Origin: an uncultured Blautia sp.
GTDB lineage: Bacteria > Bacillota > Clostridia > Lachnospirales > Lachnospiraceae
Assembly: GCA_900765525.1 (NCBI GenBank)
Contig: CAAFRY010000151.1
Span: forward strand, 1 to 13,385
Direction of reading: 5' to 3'
DNA: 13,385 nt
The position numbers and the translations under genes were made by a program. The notes below the pieces were generated by a model. That model worked only from the letters and a program-made list of their open reading frames with translations. It was not told the DNA's origin and ran no database searches. Of the stretch, positions 1 through 6,867 are shown one piece after another; position 1 is the first letter of the stretch, and the number at the start of each line of letters is the position of its first letter.

Positions 1-6
1 AGGTCT

Positions 7-88
7 GCGCACTTGCTGCGCTGACCGTAAGAACATGATTCAGGAGGCAAAATCCCATCGCCGTAGGCGATTTTGCATGGATTTTGCC
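7..88. repeat. cluster of short palindromes at left edge
   Basis: There is no gene here. Positions 7-21 form a small hairpin with 5-bp arms GCGCA/TGCGC. Positions 46-88 form a nested hairpin: an outer stem GGCAAAAT (46-53) with ATTTTGCC (81-88), then CCAT (55-58) with ATGG (77-80), then CGCC/GGCG around a GTA loop (59-69). A second ATTTTGC copy (70-76) gives an alternative pairing. There is no following T-run, so neither looks like an intrinsic terminator. They resemble dispersed intergenic palindromic repeats, but copy number in the genome cannot be seen from this window. Confidence 0.45.
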
Positions 89-89
89 A

Positions 90-118
90 GTAACAGTTCA
101 GCAAGGCTGAACTGTTAC
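90..118. repeat. perfect 13-bp inverted repeat, 3-nt loop
   Basis: Arms at 90-102 and 106-118 are exactly complementary (GTAACAGTTCAGC and its reverse complement), separated by AAG. No T-tract follows on either strand, so a terminator is unlikely. It lies directly beside the larger inverted repeat that starts at about 116. It could be a REP-like element, an RNA-processing stem at the end of the gat transcript, or a protein-binding dyad. Confidence 0.6.
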
Positions 119-282
119 GAAAAGGGCTGCTGCATTAACCAAAATACAAGAATATTTATACCTTTTATTGCTCCGTCTGCAGCCCTTTGAGCCTGAGGAC
201 TCAAAACTATGCCCGACAAATTCCCATAAAATGTATAAATATTCCTGATATATGTTTAATGCAGCAACCCCTTTTTTCGTAT
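116..282. repeat. large imperfect inverted repeat downstream of gatB
   Basis: The left arm (about 116-169) and the reverse complement of the right arm (about 227-282) align over roughly 50 bp with about 80% identity. The shared blocks are TACGAAAA, TGCTGCATTAA, AATATTTATAC and TTTTAT. The core holds its own small hairpin, TTTGAG/CTCAAA (187-206). The right arm ends 3 bp from the gatB stop codon, so the gat transcript would fold into one very long hairpin, ending in only CCCTTTT. It may serve as a weak terminator or 3'-stabilising structure. The arms-plus-core layout also resembles a small non-coding MITE-like element. No transposase is present. Confidence 0.5.
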
Positions 283-285
283 TTC

Positions 286-1725
286 TTACTGGGAAAGCTT
301 CTGCTGTACAAGCTCATTTACCATCTTGGGGTCAGCTTTTCCTTTCATCTCTCTCATAACCTGGCCTACCAAAAATCCCATAACCTTAGTCTTTCCTTCC
401 AGGTATTGGGCCACTGTATCAGGATGTGCAGCCAGCACCTGGTCTGTCACCTGTCCCAGAAGGTCGGCGTCTCCCACCATTTCCAGGCCTTTTTCCTTTA
501 CATAGGCCCTGGGCTCTGTGTCCCTGAGGAAGATTTCCCGGAAAATTTCCCTGGCTGTCTTCTGGTTCACCTTTCCTTCCTCCTGCAGGAGAATCAAATC
601 TGCCAAATGTCCGGGGGTGAAGGAAAGCTCCTGGGCCTCTTTTCCTTCTTCTTTCAGAAGGCGCAGGATTTCTCCGATAAACCAGTTAGCCGCCTTCTTG
701 GGAAGGCCGCAAAGTCTGGCTGTCTCTTCAAATAATTCTGCCAAATGCCTGGACTGGGTCAGAAGCTCTGCATCATAGGCAGAAAGGCCGTACTGGCTCT
801 CATACCTGGCGGCCCGTTCCTCCTGAAGCTCAGGCTGCCTGGCTTTTACCTCTTCCATCCACTGGGTGCTTATACGAAGAGGGGGCAAATCCGGTTCAGG
901 AAAATATCGGTAATCCTTGGCGTCTTCCTTAGAACGCATAGCGTAGGAACTTTCCTTATTGTCATCCCACCGTCTGGTTTCCTGTATCACCGGTCTTCCC
1001 ATTTCCAAAAGCTCAATCTGCCTCCTGGTCTCCCCTTCAATGGCTCTGGAGATGGCTTTGAAGGAGTTCAGGTTCTTCATTTCCGTTCTGACACCCAGCT
1101 CTTTTGTTCCAACCTCCCGGACAGACAGGTTTACATCTGCCCGCATGGAACCCTCCTGCAGCTTACAATCCGATACTCCCAGATACTGGCAGATAAGCCG
1201 CAGCTTTTCCAGGTAGGCAATGACTTCCTGGGCATTTCTCATATCCGGCTCTGACACGATTTCCACCAGAGGGACGCCGCTGCGGTTATAATCCACCAGG
1301 GAACAGTCCTCCCATTCATCATGCACCAGTTTTCCTGCATCCTCTTCCATATGCATTTCATGAATCCTGATTTTTTTCTTGCCGCCGGGCACAGGGATTT
1401 CCAGATACCCGTCCTGGCAAATAGGCAGGTAAAGCTGGGAAATCTGATAATTCTGAGGGTTATCCGGATAAAAATAATTCTTCCTATCGAATTTACAATA
1501 CTGGTTTACCCGGCAATTAGCAGCCAGGCCCAGGGCCAGAGCATAATCCACTACCTGGCGGTTCAGCACCGGAAGAGCACCTGGAAGTCCGGCGCACACA
1601 GGACAGGTATGGGTGTTAGGGGCTCCTCCGAATTTTGTAGAGCATCCGCAGAATATTTTAGATTCCGTGGATAGCTCCACATGAACCTCCAGACCGATTA
1701 CGGTTTCGTATTGTCTCTCCATCAT
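286..1725 (-). CDS. gatB: Asp-tRNA(Asn)/Glu-tRNA(Gln) amidotransferase subunit B
   Basis: GatB is the kinase/transferase and tRNA-binding subunit of GatCAB. It activates the side chain of mischarged Asp-tRNA(Asn) or Glu-tRNA(Gln) with ATP and amidates it with ammonia channelled from GatA. The protein is 479 aa, the normal family length. The N-terminal signature VIGLEVHVEL (residues 9-18) and the four cysteines of the zinc site (C26, C28, C41, C44, in CGC and CPVC contexts) are intact. The C-terminal third is the helical and YqeY-like tail that contacts the tRNA. Its ATG overlaps the gatA stop as ATGATGG, with AAGGAGG just upstream, which points to translational coupling. A second Met directly follows the first, so the start could be 1725 or 1722. 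It is the last gene of the operon and runs into the long inverted repeat at 116-282. Confidence 0.97.
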   Translation of the reverse strand: MMERQYETVIGLEVHVELSTESKIFCGCSTKFGGAPNTHTCPVCAGLPGALPVLNRQVVDYALALGLAANCRVNQYCKFDRKNYFYPDNPQNYQISQLYLPICQDGYLEIPVPGGKKKIRIHEMHMEEDAGKLVHDEWEDCSLVDYNRSGVPLVEIVSEPDMRNAQEVIAYLEKLRLICQYLGVSDCKLQEGSMRADVNLSVREVGTKELGVRTEMKNLNSFKAISRAIEGETRRQIELLEMGRPVIQETRRWDDNKESSYAMRSKEDAKDYRYFPEPDLPPLRISTQWMEEVKARQPELQEERAARYESQYGLSAYDAELLTQSRHLAELFEETARLCGLPKKAANWFIGEILRLLKEEGKEAQELSFTPGHLADLILLQEEGKVNQKTAREIFREIFLRDTEPRAYVKEKGLEMVGDADLLGQVTDQVLAAHPDTVAQYLEGKTKVMGFLVGQVMREMKGKADPKMVNELVQQKLSQ

Positions 1726-3191
1726 CCTTCCTCCTTCCTGCCGGCCAGGGGAAATTCACCTCGGATTACCTCCAGGCCCCGGGCTGCCTGCAGCACCTTT
1801 TTCTCCTGGAAGCTGTCTCCGATAAACTGCAGTCCAATAGGCATTCCCTTTTCGTCCAGCTTCACCGGCAGGCTAATGGCAGGCAATCCTGCCAGATTTA
1901 CGGCCACGGTATACATGTCGCTCAAATACATTTTTACCGGGTCGTCCAGGCTTTCTCCCAATTTAGGCGCTCCGTGAGGCGCTGCAGGAGCCAGTATCAC
2001 ATCATATTTAGAAAAGGCTTTGGCAAAAGCCTGCTGAATCAGATTTTTAGCTTTCAAAGCCTTCAGATAGTATGCGTCATAATAGCCGGAGCTTAGCACA
2101 AAGGACCCCAGAAGGATTCTCCGCTTGGCTTCCTTCCCAAAGCCCTCTGCCCTTGTCTTTTTATACATATCATGAAGGCCCTGGCTTTGAGCGGTCCTGT
2201 ATCCGTATTTCACCCCGTCGAACCGGGCCAGATTGGAGCTGGCCTCAGCACAGGCCAGGATATAATAGGCAGGAACCACATACTCTGTCATGCCCAGGGA
2301 GAAAAATTCCACCTGAGCTCCGTTTTTGCTCATAGCGGTTACGGTTTCCACTATGGCCTTGTGAATCTCACTGTCTAAGCCCTGGGATAAGTATTCTCTG
2401 GGTACTCCGATGCGCAATCCCCTGATGTCCGGGGTTAAATCCCTGAGAAATTCCCGGCTTCCGCCTTCTACAGAGGTACTGTCTTTTTCATCCTTTCCGG
2501 CAATTATCTCTAAAAGGGCGGCACAGTCCTCTGTATTTCTTCCCACCGGGCCAATCTGGTCCAGCGAGGAGGCATAGGCAATAAGCCCATACCTGGAAAC
2601 CCTTCCGTAGGTGGGCTTCAGCCCTGTGACTCCGCAGAAGGCGCTTGGCTGCCTGATAGAACCTCCTGTATCAGAGCCCAGGGCCAGAGGGGCTTCCCTG
2701 GCCGCCACAGCTGCACAGGAGCCTCCCGAGGAGCCTCCCGGCACATACTCCTCATTCCAGGGATTTTTGGTAACACCGAAAGCTGAGGTTTCTGTGGTGC
2801 TTCCCATGGCAAATTCATCCATGTTGGTCTTCCCCAGTACCACCATTCCCCCATCGTTCAGCTTTCCGGCCACAGTGCTGTCATAAGGAGATACAAAATT
2901 TTCCAACATTCTGGAGCCGCAGGTTGCAGGACTTCCCTCTATGCATATATTGTCCTTTACCGCAACAGGCACTCCGGCCAGAGGGCTTGTATATATCCCG
3001 CTGTAGATTCCTTTTTCCACTTCCCTGGCTCTTGCGTATACTTTTTTCTCATTTATATCCAGATAGGCATGAACTGAAGGCTCCATCTTCTCCATCTGTT
3101 CCAGATAAGCTTTAGCAGCTTCCGCCACCCCTATTTCTTTTTTTCGGATACTTTTCCCCAAAGCAAGGGCTGACATATCTAAAATATCCAC
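1722..3191 (-). CDS. gatA: Asp-tRNA(Asn)/Glu-tRNA(Gln) amidotransferase subunit A
   Basis: GatA is the glutaminase subunit of GatCAB: an amidase-signature enzyme that hydrolyses glutamine and passes ammonia to GatB. Counting from the GTG at 3191 (489 aa), the catalytic Ser-cisSer-Lys set is K79 (VAVKDN), S154 (PGGSSGGS) and S178 (SDTGGSIRQ). The rest of the amidase signature (GLKPTYGRVSRYG) is intact. The open frame extends up to a GTG at 3209 overlapping the gatC stop. I prefer the GTG at 3191 because a good ribosome site, GAGAGGTGAG, lies about 4 nt before it, while the 3209 codon has none. The downstream ATG at 3176 is too far from that site. The gene is packed between gatC and gatB. Confidence 0.96.
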   Translation of the reverse strand: MDILDMSALALGKSIRKKEIGVAEAAKAYLEQMEKMEPSVHAYLDINEKKVYARAREVEKGIYSGIYTSPLAGVPVAVKDNICIEGSPATCGSRMLENFVSPYDSTVAGKLNDGGMVVLGKTNMDEFAMGSTTETSAFGVTKNPWNEEYVPGGSSGGSCAAVAAREAPLALGSDTGGSIRQPSAFCGVTGLKPTYGRVSRYGLIAYASSLDQIGPVGRNTEDCAALLEIIAGKDEKDSTSVEGGSREFLRDLTPDIRGLRIGVPREYLSQGLDSEIHKAIVETVTAMSKNGAQVEFFSLGMTEYVVPAYYILACAEASSNLARFDGVKYGYRTAQSQGLHDMYKKTRAEGFGKEAKRRILLGSFVLSSGYYDAYYLKALKAKNLIQQAFAKAFSKYDVILAPAAPHGAPKLGESLDDPVKMYLSDMYTVAVNLAGLPAISLPVKLDEKGMPIGLQFIGDSFQEKKVLQAARGLEVIRGEFPLAGRKEEG

Positions 3192-3205
3192 ATTTCTCAC
3201 CTCTC

Positions 3206-3499
3206 TCACACTGTTTTCGGTACCTGGTACTGACCTTCCTTCTTTACCGGGGCGTTAGACAGCATAGCCTCTCTCTGTTCTTCATTTACCACCAGGTCTT
3301 CCCGGAATACATTTTCCAGAGCAAAAATATGGGTGGCTGCCTCCGTCTCTTCTGTGTCCAGTTCCTTCAGTTTCTCCACATAATCTAATATTTTTTCCAG
3401 CTCCTCTTTCATTTCTTCCCTTTCCTGGGGAGAAAGAGAAAGCTTTCCTAAAATTTCCAGGTTTTCCATTACCTGGTCGTCTATTCTCTGTCCATTCAT
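3206..3499 (-). CDS. gatC: Asp-tRNA(Asn)/Glu-tRNA(Gln) amidotransferase subunit C
   Basis: GatC is the small subunit that wraps around the GatA-GatB interface and stabilises the amidotransferase. The product is 97 aa, normal for the family. It has the typical N-terminal helix hairpin (VMENLEILGKLSLSPQE..., then EKILDYVEKLKELDTE) and a C-terminal segment with FREDLV (residues 64-69) and a proline-containing NAPVKKEGQY-like tail. The start ATG is preceded by CAGGAGG with 8 nt spacing. Only 15 bp separate it from aspS, and it is followed at once by gatA. Gene order is aspS-gatC-gatA-gatB. Confidence 0.95.
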   Translation of the reverse strand: MNGQRIDDQVMENLEILGKLSLSPQEREEMKEELEKILDYVEKLKELDTEETEAATHIFALENVFREDLVVNEEQREAMLSNAPVKKEGQYQVPKTV

Positions 3500-3514
3500 G
3501 GTTTATACCTCCTG

Positions 3515-4843
3515 TCAGGGCTCCAGCCTGGACATGTCTCTTGGAAAGAGACATGCTTCCCGGATATTATCCTCTCCCAAAAGCTGCATGGTAAGGCGCT
3601 CCAGTCCAATGCCCAGACCTCCGTGAGGGGGCATTCCATAGCGGAACGCATCCAGATACTGCTCCAGTCCTTCCTGACTCATACCTTTCCGGCTGATTTT
3701 TTCAGTCAGCATTCCGTAGTCATGGATACGCTGCCCTCCTGTAGTAACCTCCAGACCTTTATATAAAAGGTCAAAACTCAGGGTATATCTGCTGTCCTCC
3801 GGGTCGTCCATGGCATAAAAAGGCCTTTTCTTGGAGGGATAATGGGTGACAAATACAAAATCCGAATTATACTCTTCCTGAAAATATTGTCCAATCAGTT
3901 CTTCCTCTTCAGGCTCCAAATCAAAGGGAGCCCTTATTTTCCTGGAGTATTTCTCTGCCACCAGTTTTTTTGCCTCATCAAACCGCACCATAGGAATCTC
4001 CTCTATCTTGGGAAGCTGTATTTTAAGAAGCTCCAGTTCCTTTTTACAGGTTCTTTCCAGCAAATCCATGGTATATTTTAGGAATCCTGTCTCCATGCGG
4101 CATAAATCTTCAAAGCCCTGGATATATCCCATCTCAAAATCCAGGCTGGTATATTCATTTAAATGTCTTCTGGTGTTGTGCTTCTCTGCCCGGAACACAG
4201 GTCCTGTTTCAAACACCCGGTCAAAGACTCCCACCATCATCTGTTTATAAAGCTGGGGGCTTTGCTGCAGCACTGCAGGCCGGTGAAAATATTCCAGCTT
4301 AAACAAGTTGGCTCCGCCCTCTGCACTTTTGGCTCCCACCTTTGGTGTGTGTATTTCCGTAAATCCCTGCTCATATAGAAATTCCCGAAAGCCTCTTACC
4401 AGGCCTTCCTGAATCCGGAATTTGGCTCTCTCCCGCATATTTCTGAGAGAAAGACTGCGCATATTCAGCTTTGCTTCCAGAGAAGTGTGCAGACTCCATT
4501 TCCCCACGGGAAGAGGCAGGGGGCCTGCTGCCCGGGAAAGAAAACGGATTTCCCGGATTCTCAGCTCCCGTCCTGCCGGGGCCCGCTCTTCTCCTCTTAC
4601 TATTCCACGAATCCGCAGGCAGTCACCCTCATGAAGCTCTTTTCCTTCCTCAGGGCCCTGGTTTTCCTCCCAAACTCCCTGGACAATTCCTTCTCTGGTA
4701 CGGAGAATGACAAAGACAATCTCTCCAAGGGCCCGCAGACTGTGTACCGCCCCCTCTAAAACAGCTTCCTCTCCTTCCCCTTTTTCCATAAACCGGGAAA
4801 ACAGCGAGGGTTCCTGTCCTTCTATTCCCTTTATATATTCCAT
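3515..4843 (-). CDS. aspS: aspartyl-tRNA synthetase, archaeal-type, probably non-discriminating (Asp-tRNA(Asp/Asn))
   Basis: This class IIb synthetase charges tRNA with aspartate. At 442 aa it is the compact archaeal/eukaryotic type and lacks the large GAD insertion of the usual bacterial AspRS (near 590 aa). The N-terminal OB-fold spans about 28-105. The catalytic core shows QSPQLYKQ (194-201), motif 2 FRAEKHNTRRHLNEY (217-231) and motif 3 GLGIGLERL (409-417). The OB-fold position that is Trp in discriminating archaeal enzymes (GWVH) is Ala here (GAVH, A32), which fits relaxed anticodon recognition. It heads the aspS-gatCAB array, as expected for an enzyme that makes Asp-tRNA(Asn) for transamidation. 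AGGAGG lies 8 nt before the ATG. A standard bacterial AspRS may exist elsewhere in the genome. Discrimination itself is inferred, not proved. Confidence 0.9.
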   Translation of the reverse strand: MEYIKGIEGQEPSLFSRFMEKGEGEEAVLEGAVHSLRALGEIVFVILRTREGIVQGVWEENQGPEEGKELHEGDCLRIRGIVRGEERAPAGRELRIREIRFLSRAAGPLPLPVGKWSLHTSLEAKLNMRSLSLRNMRERAKFRIQEGLVRGFREFLYEQGFTEIHTPKVGAKSAEGGANLFKLEYFHRPAVLQQSPQLYKQMMVGVFDRVFETGPVFRAEKHNTRRHLNEYTSLDFEMGYIQGFEDLCRMETGFLKYTMDLLERTCKKELELLKIQLPKIEEIPMVRFDEAKKLVAEKYSRKIRAPFDLEPEEEELIGQYFQEEYNSDFVFVTHYPSKKRPFYAMDDPEDSRYTLSFDLLYKGLEVTTGGQRIHDYGMLTEKISRKGMSQEGLEQYLDAFRYGMPPHGGLGIGLERLTMQLLGEDNIREACLFPRDMSRLEP

Positions 4844-4860
4844 AATGATTACCTCCTACT

Positions 4861-4902
4861 AAAAAAGTCCGAAATACCCAGACAGTTCCAGATATTTCGG
4901 AC
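4861..4902 (-). terminator. intrinsic terminator between dapL and aspS
   Basis: On the minus strand a perfect 10-bp stem, GTCCGAAATA/TATTTCGGAC (4902-4893 and 4876-4867), with a 16-nt loop is followed directly by TTTTTT (4866-4861). It starts 12 nt after the dapL stop codon. Only 17 nt separate its U-run from the aspS ATG, and the aspS ribosome site (4849-4857) falls inside that gap. No promoter can fit after it, so aspS-gatCAB depends on readthrough or on a promoter inside dapL. Confidence 0.85.
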
Positions 4903-4914
4903 AGGATATATTGA

Positions 4915-6129
4915 TTACATCTTTGTAATCCGCTCAATAGCTTTTATTGTATTTTCATAGGTTCCGAAGGCGCTGAGTCTGAAATAGCCTTCTCCGCAGG
5001 CCCCGAAGCCGCTGCCCGGGGTTCCCACCACATTAGCCTGGTGAAGCAGAGTGTCGAAAAATTCCCAGGAGGTCTGTCCGCCTGGTGTTTTCATCCACAC
5101 ATAAGGGGCGTTTACTCCTCCGCTAACCTTGTAGCCCGCCTCCTTTAATCCATGATAAATGGCATGGGCGTTTCTCATATAATAGGCCACCTGCTCCTTT
5201 ACCTGGGCCTTGCCCTCAGGGGTGTACACTGCAGCTCCGGCCTTCTGTACAATATAGGGGGCGCCATTGTATTTGGTTCCGTGCCTTCTGGCCCATAAGT
5301 CATTGAGCTTCACTCCCTTGCACTCTAATTGCTGAGGCACTACCGTAAAGCCCAGGCGAACCCCTGTAAAGCCTGCATTTTTGGAAAAACTGCGAAGCTC
5401 TATGGCGCAGGTCTTAGCTCCGCTGCACTCATAAATACTGTGGGGAATCTCCTCTTGGGTGATGTAGGCCTCATAGGCTGCGTCATAAATCAGGAGAACC
5501 CCGTTCTTATTGGCGTAATCCACCCACTCCTGGAGCTGGTCCTTGGTAACTGTGGCTCCTGTAGGATTATTGGGGAAGCAGAGATAAATCACATCCGGCC
5601 TTTCCTTTGGAAGCTCCGGTGCGAAACCGTTGTCTTCTGTACAGGGCATATAAATCATTCCCTCAAAGCTCTGGGTTTCTCTGTTGTATTTTCCTGTTCT
5701 TCCTGCCATTACATTGGTATCCACATACACCGGATAAACCGGGTCGCAGACAGCAATTTTATTATCCATTCCAAGAATTTCCTGAATATTTCCGGAGTCG
5801 CACTTAGCTCCGTCTGAAACGAAAATCTCCTCAGGGTTAATATCACAGCCTCTGTCCTGGTAATCATTTTTTGCAATCGCCTCTCTCAGGAAAGCATAGC
5901 CTTTATCCGGTGCATAGCCATGGAAGGTTTCTGCATGGGCCATTTCCTCCACTGCTCCATGGAGAGCCTGGATAATAGCCGGCGCCAAGGGCTGTGTCAC
6001 GTCGCCGATTCCAAGACGGATAATTTCCTTGTCCGGATGGGCTTCCTGATAGGCTCCTATCCGCTTTGCAATATCGGAAAACAAATAGCTTCCCGGAAGC
6101 TTTAAATAATTCTCGTTAATGGTAAACAT
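4915..6129 (-). CDS. dapL: LL-diaminopimelate aminotransferase
   Basis: DapL is a PLP-dependent class I/II aminotransferase. It converts tetrahydrodipicolinate plus glutamate directly to LL-diaminopimelate, by-passing the acyl pathways of lysine and peptidoglycan synthesis. From the ATG at 6129 the protein is 404 aa, the usual length, with the family N-terminus [19 protein letters not shown]. Landmarks are GIGDVTQPL (41-49), [10 protein letters not shown] (69-78), PNNPTGAT (186-193), YDAAYEAY (215-222) and the PLP lysine K250 in [10 protein letters not shown]. The frame opens 12 codons upstream, but AGGAGG is placed for 6129, and the upstream ATG would overlap the ANTAR gene without a ribosome site. 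It follows the ANTAR gene by 22 bp, so it probably shares the glnA transcript. Confidence 0.94.
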   Translation of the reverse strand: MFTINENYLKLPGSYLFSDIAKRIGAYQEAHPDKEIIRLGIGDVTQPLAPAIIQALHGAVEEMAHAETFHGYAPDKGYAFLREAIAKNDYQDRGCDINPEEIFVSDGAKCDSGNIQEILGMDNKIAVCDPVYPVYVDTNVMAGRTGKYNRETQSFEGMIYMPCTEDNGFAPELPKERPDVIYLCFPNNPTGATVTKDQLQEWVDYANKNGVLLIYDAAYEAYITQEEIPHSIYECSGAKTCAIELRSFSKNAGFTGVRLGFTVVPQQLECKGVKLNDLWARRHGTKYNGAPYIVQKAGAAVYTPEGKAQVKEQVAYYMRNAHAIYHGLKEAGYKVSGGVNAPYVWMKTPGGQTSWEFFDTLLHQANVVGTPGSGFGACGEGYFRLSAFGTYENTIKAIERITKM

Positions 6130-6151
6130 ATCACATTTTTCCTCCTGTTTC

Positions 6152-6703
6152 TTAACACTCGTCATAAATAAGGGTCAATATCATCTGGGCGGTTTCCACC
6201 ATATTGGTGCCGCTGTCCATACTGCATTTCTGGATATAACGGTAAGCCTCTTCTTCTGTCAGATGATTCCGCTCCATCAGCAGCAGCTTGGCGTTTTTAA
6301 TATAGTTTTCTTCCTTCTCACTGCGCTTTTTCGGCTTTTTCTTATCTTTTTTATAGCGCCTCTCTATCTGGGCGAGAACCATTTCCACCGTATTGACCAA
6401 ATCGTATATTTTCACCGGCATGGTGACGGCCATAACGCCGCCTCCTGCCTCACTTACCACATTTTGGGAGGCCAGCAGCAGAAGCTCATAGTAAGCCGGC
6501 ATACACTCCATCAGCTGGGTATAGTGCATATCCGGCAGCTTGTAGCCGCTGATAATCAGTCCCCTGTGTTCTTTATTCACCTCAATTAAAGCTGCGGAAG
6601 CGGTACTGCAGGATACTACATTCTCAAATCCGTGGCTCATCAGGATTTTCCGTATCCGCTTTGCATCTTCAATCTTGGGTAACGCCACAATGATGATGCT
6701 CAT
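6152..6703 (-). CDS. ANTAR-domain RNA-binding antiterminator with degenerate receiver domain
   Basis: This 183-aa two-domain protein has an N-terminal receiver-like fold (about 1-115), a linker rich in Lys/Arg (116-130) and a C-terminal ANTAR domain (about 131-180). The ANTAR core is [17 protein letters not shown] followed by [10 protein letters not shown], close to the family pattern. ANTAR proteins bind paired hexaloop hairpins in leader RNA and prevent terminator formation. The receiver lacks the usual acidic pair (IIIVALPK at the N-terminus) and has SGY where the phosphoacceptor Asp should be ([10 protein letters not shown], 49-58), though K98 in TMPVK remains. It is therefore unlikely to be regulated by phosphorylation. 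The start at 6703 has GCAGGGAG in place; the open frame extends to 6808 with no such site. It sits between glnA and dapL, and the glnA leader carries a matching hairpin, so glnA is its likely target. Confidence 0.88.
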   Translation of the reverse strand: MSIIIVALPKIEDAKRIRKILMSHGFENVVSCSTASAALIEVNKEHRGLIISGYKLPDMHYTQLMECMPAYYELLLLASQNVVSEAGGGVMAVTMPVKIYDLVNTVEMVLAQIERRYKKDKKKPKKRSEKEENYIKNAKLLLMERNHLTEEEAYRYIQKCSMDSGTNMVETAQMILTLIYDEC

Positions 6704-6833
6704 ATACTGCTCCCTGCCTTTTCTTTTTATATGGACGCCGCTTTTTTGCTTATCCGGATTTCCCGGATTACATATGTCAGTCTTCTCTGGGGCCTCCTGC
6801 GAGTACAAAATATTCCATGTTTCATGGTCTAAA

Positions 6834-6864
6834 ACCGTTCCGGGCTATTATCTTCCCGGCGGTT
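6834..6864 (-). other. stem-loop just after glnA (weak terminator or processing stem)
   Basis: On the minus strand ACCG-CCGGG, a 10-nt loop, then CCCGG-AA-CGGT is followed by TTTAG. The stem is 9 bp with a 2-nt bulge, but the T-run is only four long including the stem end. It begins 3 nt beyond the glnA stop codon. It may partly terminate transcription or protect the glnA mRNA end, lowering expression of the ANTAR gene and dapL relative to glnA. Full termination is unlikely. Confidence 0.4.
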
Positions 6865-6867
6865 CCT

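Noticed and set aside
187..735. Long plus-strand open frame across the gatB 3' end
   Set aside because: It lies antisense to an unambiguous gatB with intact motifs, has no ribosome site and has no recognisable product. The other plus-strand frames under the minus-strand genes are rejected for the same reason.
4844..4914. T-box leader upstream of aspS
   Set aside because: The gap is only about 70 nt and holds a simple terminator. There is no room for Stem I, and no TGGN antiterminator bulge with the conserved flanks is seen.
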